From contig NZ_LXEO01000049.1 in the NCBI RefSeq assembly GCF_001654865.1, forward strand, positions 124,001-188,000: a stretch of DNA of 64,000 nt, read 5' to 3'. Position 1 is the stretch's first letter; every line of letters starts with the position of its first letter. Both the position numbers and the translations under genes were made by a program. The notes under the pieces are model-generated. The model saw nothing but the letters and a program-made list of their open reading frames with translations. It was not told where the DNA came from and searched no databases. Positions 56,685 to 64,000 of the stretch are shown here, one piece after another. This DNA comes from Buttiauxella noackiae ATCC 51607. Lineage in GTDB: Bacteria; Pseudomonadota; Gammaproteobacteria; Enterobacterales; Enterobacteriaceae.

Positions 56685-58489
56685 GTGCTTTTATCCTGAT
56701 TCATTGGGCGCTGATGGGCTTTGTGCTGAGTGCAGTTCTGGCAGGTGTCACGGCATTTAATAAACCGCTGAGCGGCTTTATTGCCGGGCTTGGTGGCGCG
56801 ATAAGTTCGGTTCTGGTGCTGATTGCTGGTTTTGATGCGTTAACCGGGTTTAGCGGTATGGCGCAAATCTGGCAGCTGCATCTACAGCTCAACGCCTTTA
56901 ACGGCATATGGCTGGTGACGTTGGGTCTGCCTGGTTTGTTTATCTCTCTGTTTAATATCGACTGGCATCGTCACCACGCCGTTAAAGCTAATGGCTTGCT
57001 GGTGAACCTGGTGATGGCCGCAGCGGTGGCAGCACTGGTCGCAGATAACCTCGGCATGTTAGTTGTGCTGGCGGAAATCGTTGCTTTGAGCGGCTACTTC
57101 CTGACAGGCTGCCAGAAGTCCGGGCAGTTGTGGTTTGCACTGGGTCGTCTCGGCACCGTGCTGCTGGCGGTCGCATGCTGGTTGCTGTGGAAGCAATACG
57201 GCACGCTCAGTTATGCCGAATTGCATCTGATGACCAACGGCGCGCCGATTAGCTCTGTTATCTGGCTGCTGGGTCTGGTTGGTTTTGGTTTGCTGGCAGG
57301 CATTATCCCGCTTCACGGTTGGGTACCTCAGGCACACGCCAACGCTTCGGCTCCGGCTGCTGCATTATTCTCAGCCGTAGTACTGAAAATTGGACTCTAC
57401 GGCATCATGAGCTTCTCGCTCATCAGTAACACAATGCCGCTGTGGTGGGGTGTTCTGGTCGTCATTCTTGGGATGATTACAGCGTTTATCGGCGGCCTGT
57501 ATGCGCTGATGGAACACAATATCAACCGTCTGCTGGCTTATCACTCCCTTGAGAATATCGGCATTATTCTGCTCGGCCTGGGCTGCGGCATGATGGGACT
57601 TGCGCTGAATGAATCCACGCTGGTTGCACTCGGTATGATTGGCGGCCTGTATCACCTGTTCAACCATAGCGTATTCAAAACCACGTTGTTCCTTGGCGCA
57701 GGCGCAGTCTGGTTCCGCACTGGTCATCGCGACATCGAAAAACTGGGTGGTATCGGCAAGCGTATGCCACTGATTTCCATTGCCATGCTGGTCGGTTTAA
57801 TGGCAATGGCAGCACTGCCTCCGCTCAACGGTTTTGCTGGCGAATGGGTCATTTACCAGTCCTTCTTCCACCTTGGCACCTTGCCGCTGTTTATCGCACG
57901 CTTCTTAGGTCCATTGCTGGCTGTAGGTCTGGCGATTACCGGCGCACTGGCCGTGATGTGTATGGCGAAGGTTTATGGCGTCACCTTCCTGGGTGCACCT
58001 CGCACACCAGAGGCTGAAAATGCTACCTCTGCACCGTTCCTGATGAGCCTGAGTGTGGCTGCACTTGCGGCATGTTGTGTGATTGCAGGTGTTGCGGCTC
58101 CATGGCTGATTCCGCTGTTGCAGAATGCCATTCCTCTGCCGCTGCAAACCGCGAACACCACCGTTTCACAACCGATGATCACCCTGCTGCTGATTGCCAG
58201 CCCGCTGTTGCCATTCATTCTGATGGTGATTTTCCGTGGTGACCGCCTGCCAAATCGCACACGCGGCACGGCATGGGTCTGCGGTTACGACCACGAACAA
58301 GCAATGGTCATTACTGCGGGTGGTTTTGCTCAACCCGTCAAAGCGGCGTTCGCGCCACTGCTGAAACTACGCAAAACCCTGAACCCGGTGAAATGGGTAC
58401 CAGGCTGGCAGTGTGATTGCCTTGCCGGTACGTTCCGTCGCCTGGCAATGATCGAACTGGCCGTGTTGCTGGTTGCGGTTTGCGCTTAA
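56681..58489 (+). CDS. hycC: Formate hydrogenlyase membrane subunit HycC
   Basis: 602 residues (E. coli 608) with more than a dozen membrane segments. It is related to the antiporter-like NuoL/NuoM subunits of complex I; a conserved helix includes GLLAGIIPLHGWVPQAHANA. It anchors the complex in the inner membrane and may couple to ion movement. Start overlaps hycB (ATGA). Confidence 0.96.
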   Translation: MSAFILIHWALMGFVLSAVLAGVTAFNKPLSGFIAGLGGAISSVLVLIAGFDALTGFSGMAQIWQLHLQLNAFNGIWLVTLGLPGLFISLFNIDWHRHHAVKANGLLVNLVMAAAVAALVADNLGMLVVLAEIVALSGYFLTGCQKSGQLWFALGRLGTVLLAVACWLLWKQYGTLSYAELHLMTNGAPISSVIWLLGLVGFGLLAGIIPLHGWVPQAHANASAPAAALFSAVVLKIGLYGIMSFSLISNTMPLWWGVLVVILGMITAFIGGLYALMEHNINRLLAYHSLENIGIILLGLGCGMMGLALNESTLVALGMIGGLYHLFNHSVFKTTLFLGAGAVWFRTGHRDIEKLGGIGKRMPLISIAMLVGLMAMAALPPLNGFAGEWVIYQSFFHLGTLPLFIARFLGPLLAVGLAITGALAVMCMAKVYGVTFLGAPRTPEAENATSAPFLMSLSVAALAACCVIAGVAAPWLIPLLQNAIPLPLQTANTTVSQPMITLLLIASPLLPFILMVIFRGDRLPNRTRGTAWVCGYDHEQAMVITAGGFAQPVKAAFAPLLKLRKTLNPVKWVPGWQCDCLAGTFRRLAMIELAVLLVAVCA

Positions 58490-58499
58490 GGAGCCTGAG

Positions 58500-59426
58500 A
58501 TGAATACCATTTTCTTTTCGTTAATTCAGGCGCTGGTGTTATTTGCCGTCGCGCCACTGTTATCCGGTATTACTCGTGTCACTCGCGCCCGCATGCACAA
58601 TCGCCGTGGGCCTGGCGTGATGCAGGAATATCGCGACCTGTTCAAATTGCTTGGTCGCCAGAGTGTTGCACCAGCCGCCTCAGGTTGGGTGTTCCGTCTG
58701 ATGCCGTTTGTGATGGTTGGCGTAATGCTGACGATAGCCACCGCGCTGCCGGTGGTAACGCTGTATTCGCCACTGCCGTCACTTGGTGATTTGATAACGC
58801 TTATCTATCTGTTCGCCATTGCGCGTTTCTTCTTTGCCATTGCAGGCCTGGATACCGGTAGTCCGTTTACTGGTATCGGTGCCAGCCGTGAAGCGATGCT
58901 CGGTGTACTGGTTGAGCCAATCCTGATTCTGGGACTGTGGGTTGCAGCGCAAGTCGCTGGTAGCACACACATCAGCAATATCGCCTCCACTATCTACCAC
59001 TGGCCAACTGCACAAAGCTTAACGCTGATTCTGGCGCTCGCCGCCTGTGCCTTCGCCACCTTTATCGAAATGGGCAAACTGCCATTCGACCTCGCAGAGG
59101 CTGAGCAAGAGTTGCAGGAAGGGCCATTGACCGAGTACAGCGGCGCAGGTTTTGCCGTGCTGAAATGGGGGATTTCCCTCAAGCAATTGGTCGTGTTGCA
59201 GATGTTCGTTGGCGTGTTCCTGCCATGGGGCCAGATGAGCGAATTTAGCTGGGGCGGCCTCGTCATTGCGCTGGTTCTGGCGGCAGTAAAATTGGTGCTT
59301 GGCGTGCTGATTATCGCGCTGTTTGAAAACAGCATGGCGCGTTTACGGATGCTGGAAGCCTCAACAGTTACCTGGGCCGGTTTTGGCTTTGCCTTTTTAG
59401 CCTTCGTCTCCTTGCTGGCGGCGTGA
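58500..59426 (+). CDS. hycD: Formate hydrogenlyase membrane subunit HycD
   Basis: 308 residues (E. coli 307), a NuoH-type membrane protein. The family block RARMHNRRGPGVMQEYRDLF and the EMGKLPFDLAEAEQELQEGP loop, which contacts the hydrogenase arm, are conserved. The ATG at 58500 has AAGGAG upstream and follows hycC by 10 bases; an upstream in-frame ATG at 58473 lies within hycC and is rejected. Confidence 0.96.
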   Translation: MNTIFFSLIQALVLFAVAPLLSGITRVTRARMHNRRGPGVMQEYRDLFKLLGRQSVAPAASGWVFRLMPFVMVGVMLTIATALPVVTLYSPLPSLGDLITLIYLFAIARFFFAIAGLDTGSPFTGIGASREAMLGVLVEPILILGLWVAAQVAGSTHISNIASTIYHWPTAQSLTLILALAACAFATFIEMGKLPFDLAEAEQELQEGPLTEYSGAGFAVLKWGISLKQLVVLQMFVGVFLPWGQMSEFSWGGLVIALVLAAVKLVLGVLIIALFENSMARLRMLEASTVTWAGFGFAFLAFVSLLAA

Positions 59427-59443
59427 TTTAAGAGAATTTATCA

Positions 59444-61153
59444 ATGTCTGAAGAAAAGATTGGCCAACATTATCTCGCCGCTTTGCATAAGCAGTTTCCT
59501 CATGCGGTGATCGACGAAGCGTGGCAAACCAAAGATCAAATCACTGTCACCGTGAAGCTCAACATGCTGCCAGAAGTGGTGGAGTGGCTTTACTACCAAC
59601 AAGGCGGCTGGTTATCCGTATTGTTCGGCAACGATGAGCGTCAACTGTGCGGAAACTATGCCGTTTATTACGTACTTTCCATGGAAAGCGGCGTGAAATG
59701 CTGGATTACCGTGCGCGTAGAAGTCGACGCCGACAAACCAGAATTCCCATCCGTTACACCGCGTGTACCTGCGGCTGTATGGGGTGAGCGTGAAGTGCGT
59801 GATATGTACGGCCTGCAACCTGTTGGCCTGCCAGATGAGCGCCGTTTAGTGCTGCCAGATGATTGGCCAGATGACCTGTATCCGCTGCGTAAAGACAGCA
59901 TGGATTACCGTCAGCGCCCTGCTCCAACCAGCGATCAGGAAACTTATCAGTTCATTAATGAGCTGGGCAGCAAGAAAAACAACGTAGTGCCAATTGGCCC
60001 ACTGCACGTCACCAGCGATGAACCAGGCCACTTCCGCCTGTTCGTTGATGGCGAAAACATTATCGACGCCGATTACCGTCTGTTCTACGTGCACCGTGGC
60101 ATGGAAAAACTGGCTGAAACCCGCATGGGTTACAACGAAGTCACCTTCTTGTCTGACCGCGTATGTGGCATCTGTGGCTTCGCCCACAGCACGGCGTACA
60201 CCACGTCAGTTGAGAATGCGATGGGCATCGTAGTCCCGGAACGCGCCCAGATGATCCGCGCCATCTTGCTGGAAGTTGAACGCCTGCACAGCCACCTGCT
60301 GAACCTCGGCCTGGCCTGTCACTTTGTTGGCTTCGACTCCGGCTTCATGCAGTTCTTCCGCGTACGTGAGATGTCCATGAAAATGGCAGAGATCCTCACC
60401 GGTGCCCGTAAGACTTACGGACTGAACCTGATCGGCGGGATTCGTCGCGATCTGCTCAAAGACGACATGATCCAGACGCGCCAGCTCGCACAGCAAATGC
60501 GCCGCGAAGTGAAAGATCTGGTCGATATTCTGATGAGCACGCCAAACATCGAGCAGCGCACCGTCGGCATTGGCCGCCTCGACCCGCAAATCGCTCGTGA
60601 TTTCAGTAACGTCGGTCCAATGGTTCGCGCAAGTGGCCACGCTCGTGACACCCGCGCCGATCACCCGTTTGTCGGTTACGGCTTGCTGCCAATGGAAGTT
60701 CATAGCGAGACAGGTTGCGATGTGCTGTCGCGCCTGAAAGTGCGTATCAATGAAGTCTATACCGCGCTGAATATGATTGATTTCGGCCTCGATAACTTGC
60801 CTGGTGGCCCGCTGGCTGTTGACGGTTTCACCTATATTCCAAACCGTTTTGCACTCGGTTTCTCTGAAGCACCGCGTGGCGATGATATTCACTGGTCAAT
60901 GACCGGTGATAACCAGAAGCTTTACCGCTGGCGCTGCCGTGCGGCGACCTACGCCAACTGGCCGACTCTGCGTTACATGCTGCGTGGCAACACCGTTTCT
61001 GATGCGCCATTGATCATCGGTAGCCTCGATCCTTGCTACTCATGTACTGACCGCATGACGATTGTCGATGTGCGTAAGCGCAAGACCAAAGTGGTGCCGT
61101 ACAAAGAGCTTGAGCGCTATAGCATTGAGCGCACTAATTCGCCGCTGAAATGA
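59444..61153 (+). CDS. hycE: Hydrogenase 3 large subunit HycE
   Basis: 569 residues, as in E. coli. A NuoC-like N-terminal domain is followed by the NiFe hydrogenase catalytic domain. Nickel ligands are in DRVCGICGFAHS and DPCYSCTDR. After the last arginine of that motif a 32-residue tail (starting MTIVDVRKRK) remains, the piece HycI removes once nickel is inserted. It evolves hydrogen from protons. Confidence 0.98.
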   Translation: MSEEKIGQHYLAALHKQFPHAVIDEAWQTKDQITVTVKLNMLPEVVEWLYYQQGGWLSVLFGNDERQLCGNYAVYYVLSMESGVKCWITVRVEVDADKPEFPSVTPRVPAAVWGEREVRDMYGLQPVGLPDERRLVLPDDWPDDLYPLRKDSMDYRQRPAPTSDQETYQFINELGSKKNNVVPIGPLHVTSDEPGHFRLFVDGENIIDADYRLFYVHRGMEKLAETRMGYNEVTFLSDRVCGICGFAHSTAYTTSVENAMGIVVPERAQMIRAILLEVERLHSHLLNLGLACHFVGFDSGFMQFFRVREMSMKMAEILTGARKTYGLNLIGGIRRDLLKDDMIQTRQLAQQMRREVKDLVDILMSTPNIEQRTVGIGRLDPQIARDFSNVGPMVRASGHARDTRADHPFVGYGLLPMEVHSETGCDVLSRLKVRINEVYTALNMIDFGLDNLPGGPLAVDGFTYIPNRFALGFSEAPRGDDIHWSMTGDNQKLYRWRCRAATYANWPTLRYMLRGNTVSDAPLIIGSLDPCYSCTDRMTIVDVRKRKTKVVPYKELERYSIERTNSPLK

Positions 61154-61189
61154 TTTTGATGCCTTCCCGCCGGCTTACAAATTTTACGC

Positions 61190-61219
61190 GTAGGTCGGAT
61201 AAGCGTAGCGCCATCCGAC
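61190..61219. repeat. REP unit between hycE and hycF
   Basis: It starts GTAGGTCGGATAAGCGTAGC and folds through GTCGGAT/ATCCGAC. It lies in a 102-base gap inside the hyc operon, where the genes are otherwise tightly packed. Confidence 0.85.
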
Positions 61220-61255
61220 GCAAAAACGGCCGGGAGGCAAAGCAAAGGAACGACC

Positions 61256-61798
61256 ATGTTTAACTTCATCAAAAAAGCCATTAAAGGCGGCGTGGCCACT
61301 GAGTCGTACCCGCTACAACCGATTGCCGTGGATCCCAATTTCCGTGGCAAACCGGAACACAATCCGCAGCAATGCATTGGTTGTGCGGCCTGCGTTAACG
61401 CATGCCCATCCAACGCATTGACGGTAGAGACCGATCTGGTTGCAGGGCAACTGGCATGGACCTTCAATCTGGGGCGCTGCATTTTCTGTGCTCGCTGTGA
61501 AGAAGTCTGCCCAACGGCTGCTATCAAGCTTTCTCAGGAGTACGAGTTAGCTGTATGGAACAAAGCTGATTTCCTGCAACAGGCACGTTTTGACCTGTGC
61601 AATTGCCGCCAATGCAGCAAGCCTTTCGCGGTTCAAAAAGAGATTGATTACGCGATTGCCTTGCTTGAGCACAATGGCGACAAGCTTGCCGAAGCGCATC
61701 GCGCCTCGTTTGAAACCTGCCCGGAATGCAAACGCCAGCAAAGCCTGGTCTCTTCCGACCAAATCGATCTTAGCCGCCAGATAAGAGAGGCCAGCTAA
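61256..61798 (+). CDS. hycF: Formate hydrogenlyase iron-sulfur subunit HycF
   Basis: 180 residues, as in E. coli. Two ferredoxin-type motifs ([12 protein letters not shown] and [12 protein letters not shown]) hold 4Fe-4S clusters; further cysteines follow ([17 protein letters not shown]). NuoI-like electron carrier. The stop shares its last base with the hycG ATG (TAATG). Confidence 0.96.
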   Translation: MFNFIKKAIKGGVATESYPLQPIAVDPNFRGKPEHNPQQCIGCAACVNACPSNALTVETDLVAGQLAWTFNLGRCIFCARCEEVCPTAAIKLSQEYELAVWNKADFLQQARFDLCNCRQCSKPFAVQKEIDYAIALLEHNGDKLAEAHRASFETCPECKRQQSLVSSDQIDLSRQIREAS

Positions 61799-62562
61799 TG
61801 AGTATGTTACTCGGTCCACGTGACGATAAAGGCATGCCAGTACCGATGACGGTGGATGAATCCATCGCCAGCATGAAAGCATCGCTACTCAAAAAAATTA
61901 AGCGTTCCGCGTATGTTTATCGCGTCGACTGTGGCGGTTGCAACGGCTGCGAAATCGAAATTTTCGCCACCCTTTCGCCACTTTTCGACGCAGAACGCTT
62001 CGGGATTAAAGTTGTCCCATCTCCACGCCATGCAGATATTTTACTGTTTACCGGTGCTGTGACTCGCGCCATGCGTTCCCCCGCGCTTCGTGCCTGGGAA
62101 TCAGCACCGGACCCAAAAATCTGCATCTCTTACGGAGCATGTGGTAATAGCGGCGGTATCTTCCACGACCTGTATTGCGTCTGGGGCGGCACCGACAAAA
62201 TCGTACCGGTGGATGTATATATTCCGGGTTGCCCGCCAACGCCTGCGGCAACGCTGTATGGATTTGCCATGGCGCTGGGTCTGCTGGAGCAGAAAATCCA
62301 CGCCCGTGAAGCCAGCGAAATGGATGCACAACCGGCGCAAATTCTGCACCCGGATATGGTTCAGCCATTGCGCGTTCGTATCGACCGCGCAGCGCGTCAT
62401 CTGGCTGGCTATCGTTATGGCCGCCAGATTGCTGACAGCTACATGGAAAATCTCACCGCCGGTGGTGGTAGCGTTCAGCAGTGGCTGGCGCACGAGAACG
62501 ATCCGCGTCTGACTGAAATCGTCACGCATCTGGAAGAACTAGTGAAGCAGGAGCGCGTGTAA
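61798..62562 (+). CDS. hycG: Hydrogenase 3 small subunit HycG
   Basis: 254 residues (E. coli 255), NuoB-like. The proximal 4Fe-4S cluster ligands are in [18 protein letters not shown] and PGCPPTP. It forms the electron path to HycE. Start and stop both touch neighbouring genes (TAATG junctions). Confidence 0.97.
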   Translation: MSMLLGPRDDKGMPVPMTVDESIASMKASLLKKIKRSAYVYRVDCGGCNGCEIEIFATLSPLFDAERFGIKVVPSPRHADILLFTGAVTRAMRSPALRAWESAPDPKICISYGACGNSGGIFHDLYCVWGGTDKIVPVDVYIPGCPPTPAATLYGFAMALGLLEQKIHAREASEMDAQPAQILHPDMVQPLRVRIDRAARHLAGYRYGRQIADSYMENLTAGGGSVQQWLAHENDPRLTEIVTHLEELVKQERV

Positions 62563-62972
62563 TGAGCGAGTCGGTGGTTTTTTGCCAGCTTAGCCGTAAG
62601 TTTGTCGATGAAAACGACAACACACCGAGTGATGCGCAACAGGTGGTTTATTACAGCCTGGCAATCGGCCACCACCTCGGCGTTATCGACTGCCTGAAAG
62701 AAAATTTAGTCTGTTCGTTTGAACCTTACAAAGCGTGGATTGCCACGCTTGAAGAGGGCAGTGAAGCGCGACGCAAAATGGAAGGTGTGCCGCGTTACGG
62801 TGAAATCGTTATCGACCAAAGCCACGTCGTTTTACTGGCAAAAGCGTTCGATACCGCAAAACCAACGCAAACGGCACAGCAGCAACAGTGGAGCCAGGAA
62901 TTGCTCGATATGCTGCAAGCCATTCAACAAGAACCCGCCATCTATTTGATGGTACGGAGACGCTATGACTAA
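62562..62972 (+). CDS. hycH: Hydrogenase 3 maturation protein HycH
   Basis: 136 residues, as in E. coli HycH (VVFCQLSRKFVDENDNTP at the start). It is needed for conversion of the HycE precursor to the mature form; mechanism unclear. It overlaps hycI by 8 bases. Confidence 0.95.
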   Translation: MSESVVFCQLSRKFVDENDNTPSDAQQVVYYSLAIGHHLGVIDCLKENLVCSFEPYKAWIATLEEGSEARRKMEGVPRYGEIVIDQSHVVLLAKAFDTAKPTQTAQQQQWSQELLDMLQAIQQEPAIYLMVRRRYD

Positions 62973-63444
62973 CAAAAACGTACTATTGTGCGTCGGCAAC
63001 AGCATGATGGGCGATGACGGCGCAGGTCCATTACTTGCCGAGAAATGCCTGGCCGCCCCGCAAGGCGACTGGATTGTTATCGACGGCGGCACCGCTCCTG
63101 AAAATGATGTGGTGGCGATTCGCGAATTGCGCCCGGACAGATTGCTGTTGGTAGATGCAACGGATATGGGCCTGAACCCTGGCGAGATCCGTATTATCGA
63201 TCCGGACGATATCGCTGAAATGTTTATGATGACCACCCACAACATGCCACTTAACTATTTAATCGATCAGATTAAAGAAGATGTTGGCGAGGTGATTTTC
63301 CTCGGCATTCAGCCAGATATCGTCGGATTTTATTACCCAATGACTGATGCGATAAAAGCAGCGGTTGAGACGGTATATCAAAGCCTGGCTGGTTGGGAAG
63401 GAAAAGGCGGTTTCGCCGATCTGGAAGCACCTGAGTTCGAGTGA
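62965..63444 (+). CDS. hycI: Hydrogenase 3 maturation endopeptidase HycI
   Basis: 159 residues (E. coli 156). Nickel-sensing ligands are seen in MMGDDGAGP, DATDMG and THNMPL. It cuts the HycE C-terminal 32 residues after nickel insertion. Last gene of the operon, followed by REP units. Confidence 0.96.
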   Translation: MTNKNVLLCVGNSMMGDDGAGPLLAEKCLAAPQGDWIVIDGGTAPENDVVAIRELRPDRLLLVDATDMGLNPGEIRIIDPDDIAEMFMMTTHNMPLNYLIDQIKEDVGEVIFLGIQPDIVGFYYPMTDAIKAAVETVYQSLAGWEGKGGFADLEAPEFE

Positions 63445-63450
63445 TAGTTG

Positions 63451-63513
63451 CCGGATGACGCTGCGCTTATCCGACCTACGGGTTTCGTAGGTTTAGCGCA
63501 GCAACATCCGACC
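63451..63513. repeat. REP pair after hycI
   Basis: Two inverted units, the first starting CCGGATGACGCTGCGCTTAT and the second containing TTTAGCGCAGCAACATCCG. The second unit is degenerate. It can stabilise the hyc mRNA 3' end. Confidence 0.85.
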
Positions 63514-63521
63514 ATTTGATA

Positions 63522-63806
63522 TCACACGTACCGAATATTGAGTGAGATCTTTGCGCCACAGGCTGCAGCATAGCGTTCAAGCGTCTTCACACTGGCGCTG
63601 AGTGGGTTCTTCTCAAGACGACTAATACCTGATGAATTTGTCCCGAGTTTGTCAGCCAACTCTGTTTTCGAAAGCCCTGCTCTTTCACGCATTTCATAAA
63701 GTGCCTGAATCAGCGTCAGCTCCTGATCGGCCTCGTTATATGCCTGAATGGACTCAGCATCAGAAAGCATTTTTGTTTTCAATTCATCAAGAGAGACTGG
63801 TTTCAC
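63522..63806 (-). CDS. XRE-family antitoxin, HigA-like
   Basis: 94 residues. The N-terminal helical part (LKTKMLSDAESIQAYNEADQ) is followed by an XRE helix-turn-helix (GLSKTELADKLGTNSSGISR). It overlaps the upstream toxin-like gene by 4 bases, the toxin-first order typical of HigBA. It converges with hycI across the REP pair. Confidence 0.87.
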   Translation of the reverse strand: MKPVSLDELKTKMLSDAESIQAYNEADQELTLIQALYEMRERAGLSKTELADKLGTNSSGISRLEKNPLSASVKTLERYAAACGAKISLNIRYV

Positions 63807-64000
63807 TTCATAAACTCCTTCAGCCTTAACCGGGCAATGTCGATTGCGTTAGCTGGCGTTTTAGCTGTCTTTTTCGTAAAGGCATGCAAAATATAAATGG
63901 TTTGCCCATAACTAAAAGCATAGACCGCTCGAGCAATATCTTTGTCACCGACTCGTAGTTTGAAAAGCCCATTTCCCAGGACTCGGCTATGAGGCATTTT
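63803..64000 (-). CDS. HigB-like (phage Gp49-type) toxin, N-terminus beyond the window
   Basis: At least 65 residues are visible: HSRVLGNGLFKLRVGDKD, a YIYILHAFTKKT-type core (read as TIYILHAFTKKTAKTPANA) and a lysine/arginine-rich end. These match the C-terminal two-thirds of the HigB/Gp49 toxin family, which cleaves mRNA on ribosomes. The open frame continues past the edge, so the true start is not in the window. Confidence 0.83.
   Translation of the reverse strand, partial: KMPHSRVLGNGLFKLRVGDKDIARAVYAFSYGQTIYILHAFTKKTAKTPANAIDIARLRLKEFMK

Noticed and set aside
1-64000. CRISPR arrays, tRNA or rRNA genes, prophage or insertion-sequence transposases
   Set aside because: I looked for regular direct repeats, tRNA-like cloverleaf ends and transposase motifs and found none that I could support by eye.

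Overview
This window is chromosomal DNA from a member of the Enterobacteriaceae. Many proteins match their E. coli counterparts almost residue for residue (SodA, CspA, YiaF, GlyS/GlyQ, MtlA, AldB, FhlA, HypA-E, HycA-I), gene order is partly that of E. coli, and REP-type palindromes occur between genes. The accessory content (guanidine operon, 2-ketogluconate operon, GH127 operon, orphan hcp) points to an environmental or plant-associated genus rather than E. coli itself; I cannot name the genus. I see no rRNA, tRNA, CRISPR array or insertion-sequence transposase.

Layout. 1-2147: edge of a sugar isomerase gene, sodA under a Fur-box promoter, yiiM, and cspA with its long cold-shock leader. 2404-3764: an antitoxin-like gene with the wreck of its ParE-like toxin, then yiaF. 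3885-11858: a nitrogen-regulated guanidine uptake and degradation operon (ABC transporter, two carboxyguanidine deiminase-type subunits, biotin carboxylase). It has two NtrC-like sites, a sigma-54 promoter, a guanidine-I riboswitch in the leader and a guanidine-II riboswitch between the sixth gene and the gene before it. 12017-13569: an aromatic-acid transporter with two PcaR-like operators. 13787-16274: yiaG, a uspF-like gene, a structured non-coding stretch, and an orphan three-gene hcp operon. 16436-22632: glyQS, ysaB, wecH and a GlxA-regulator/isochorismatase pair. 22810-28019: a 2-ketogluconate operon (LacI-type regulator, kguE, kguK, kguT and ghrB in the kguD position). 28051-28661: an intact Phd/ParE pair with a 34-bp palindromic operator. 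28862-33394: yibL, mtlR, mtlD, mtlA with three CRP sites. 33578-39089: yibF, selA, selB, aldB. 39279-41377: a ROK kinase and an OmpA paralogue. 41840-46288: a GH127 arabinofuranosidase operon with an AraC regulator. 46373-48785: a WecA paralogue, a Nudix gene cut by an in-frame stop codon, yajD. 48824-63444: the formate hydrogenlyase locus (fhlA, hypEDCBA, hycABCDEFGHI) with divergent sigma-54 promoters and a 540-bp inverted-repeat element between them. 63522-64000: a HigBA-like pair running off the edge.

How the genes work together. selA/selB make and use selenocysteine, which the formate dehydrogenase partner (FdhF, not in the window) needs to feed the hydrogenase-3 complex encoded at the right end; FhlA with sigma-54 drives that block. 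Sigma-54 also appears to drive the guanidine operon, through NtrC. The guanidine operon is the strongest unusual system: guanidine would be imported, carboxylated, and deiminated to allophanate, with transcription gated by nitrogen status and two different guanidine-sensing RNA classes. No allophanate hydrolase is encoded with it. Other points for a second look are the orphan hcp operon with two unrecognised partners, the inverted-repeat element in the hyp-hyc control region, the decaying toxin gene and the truncated Nudix gene.
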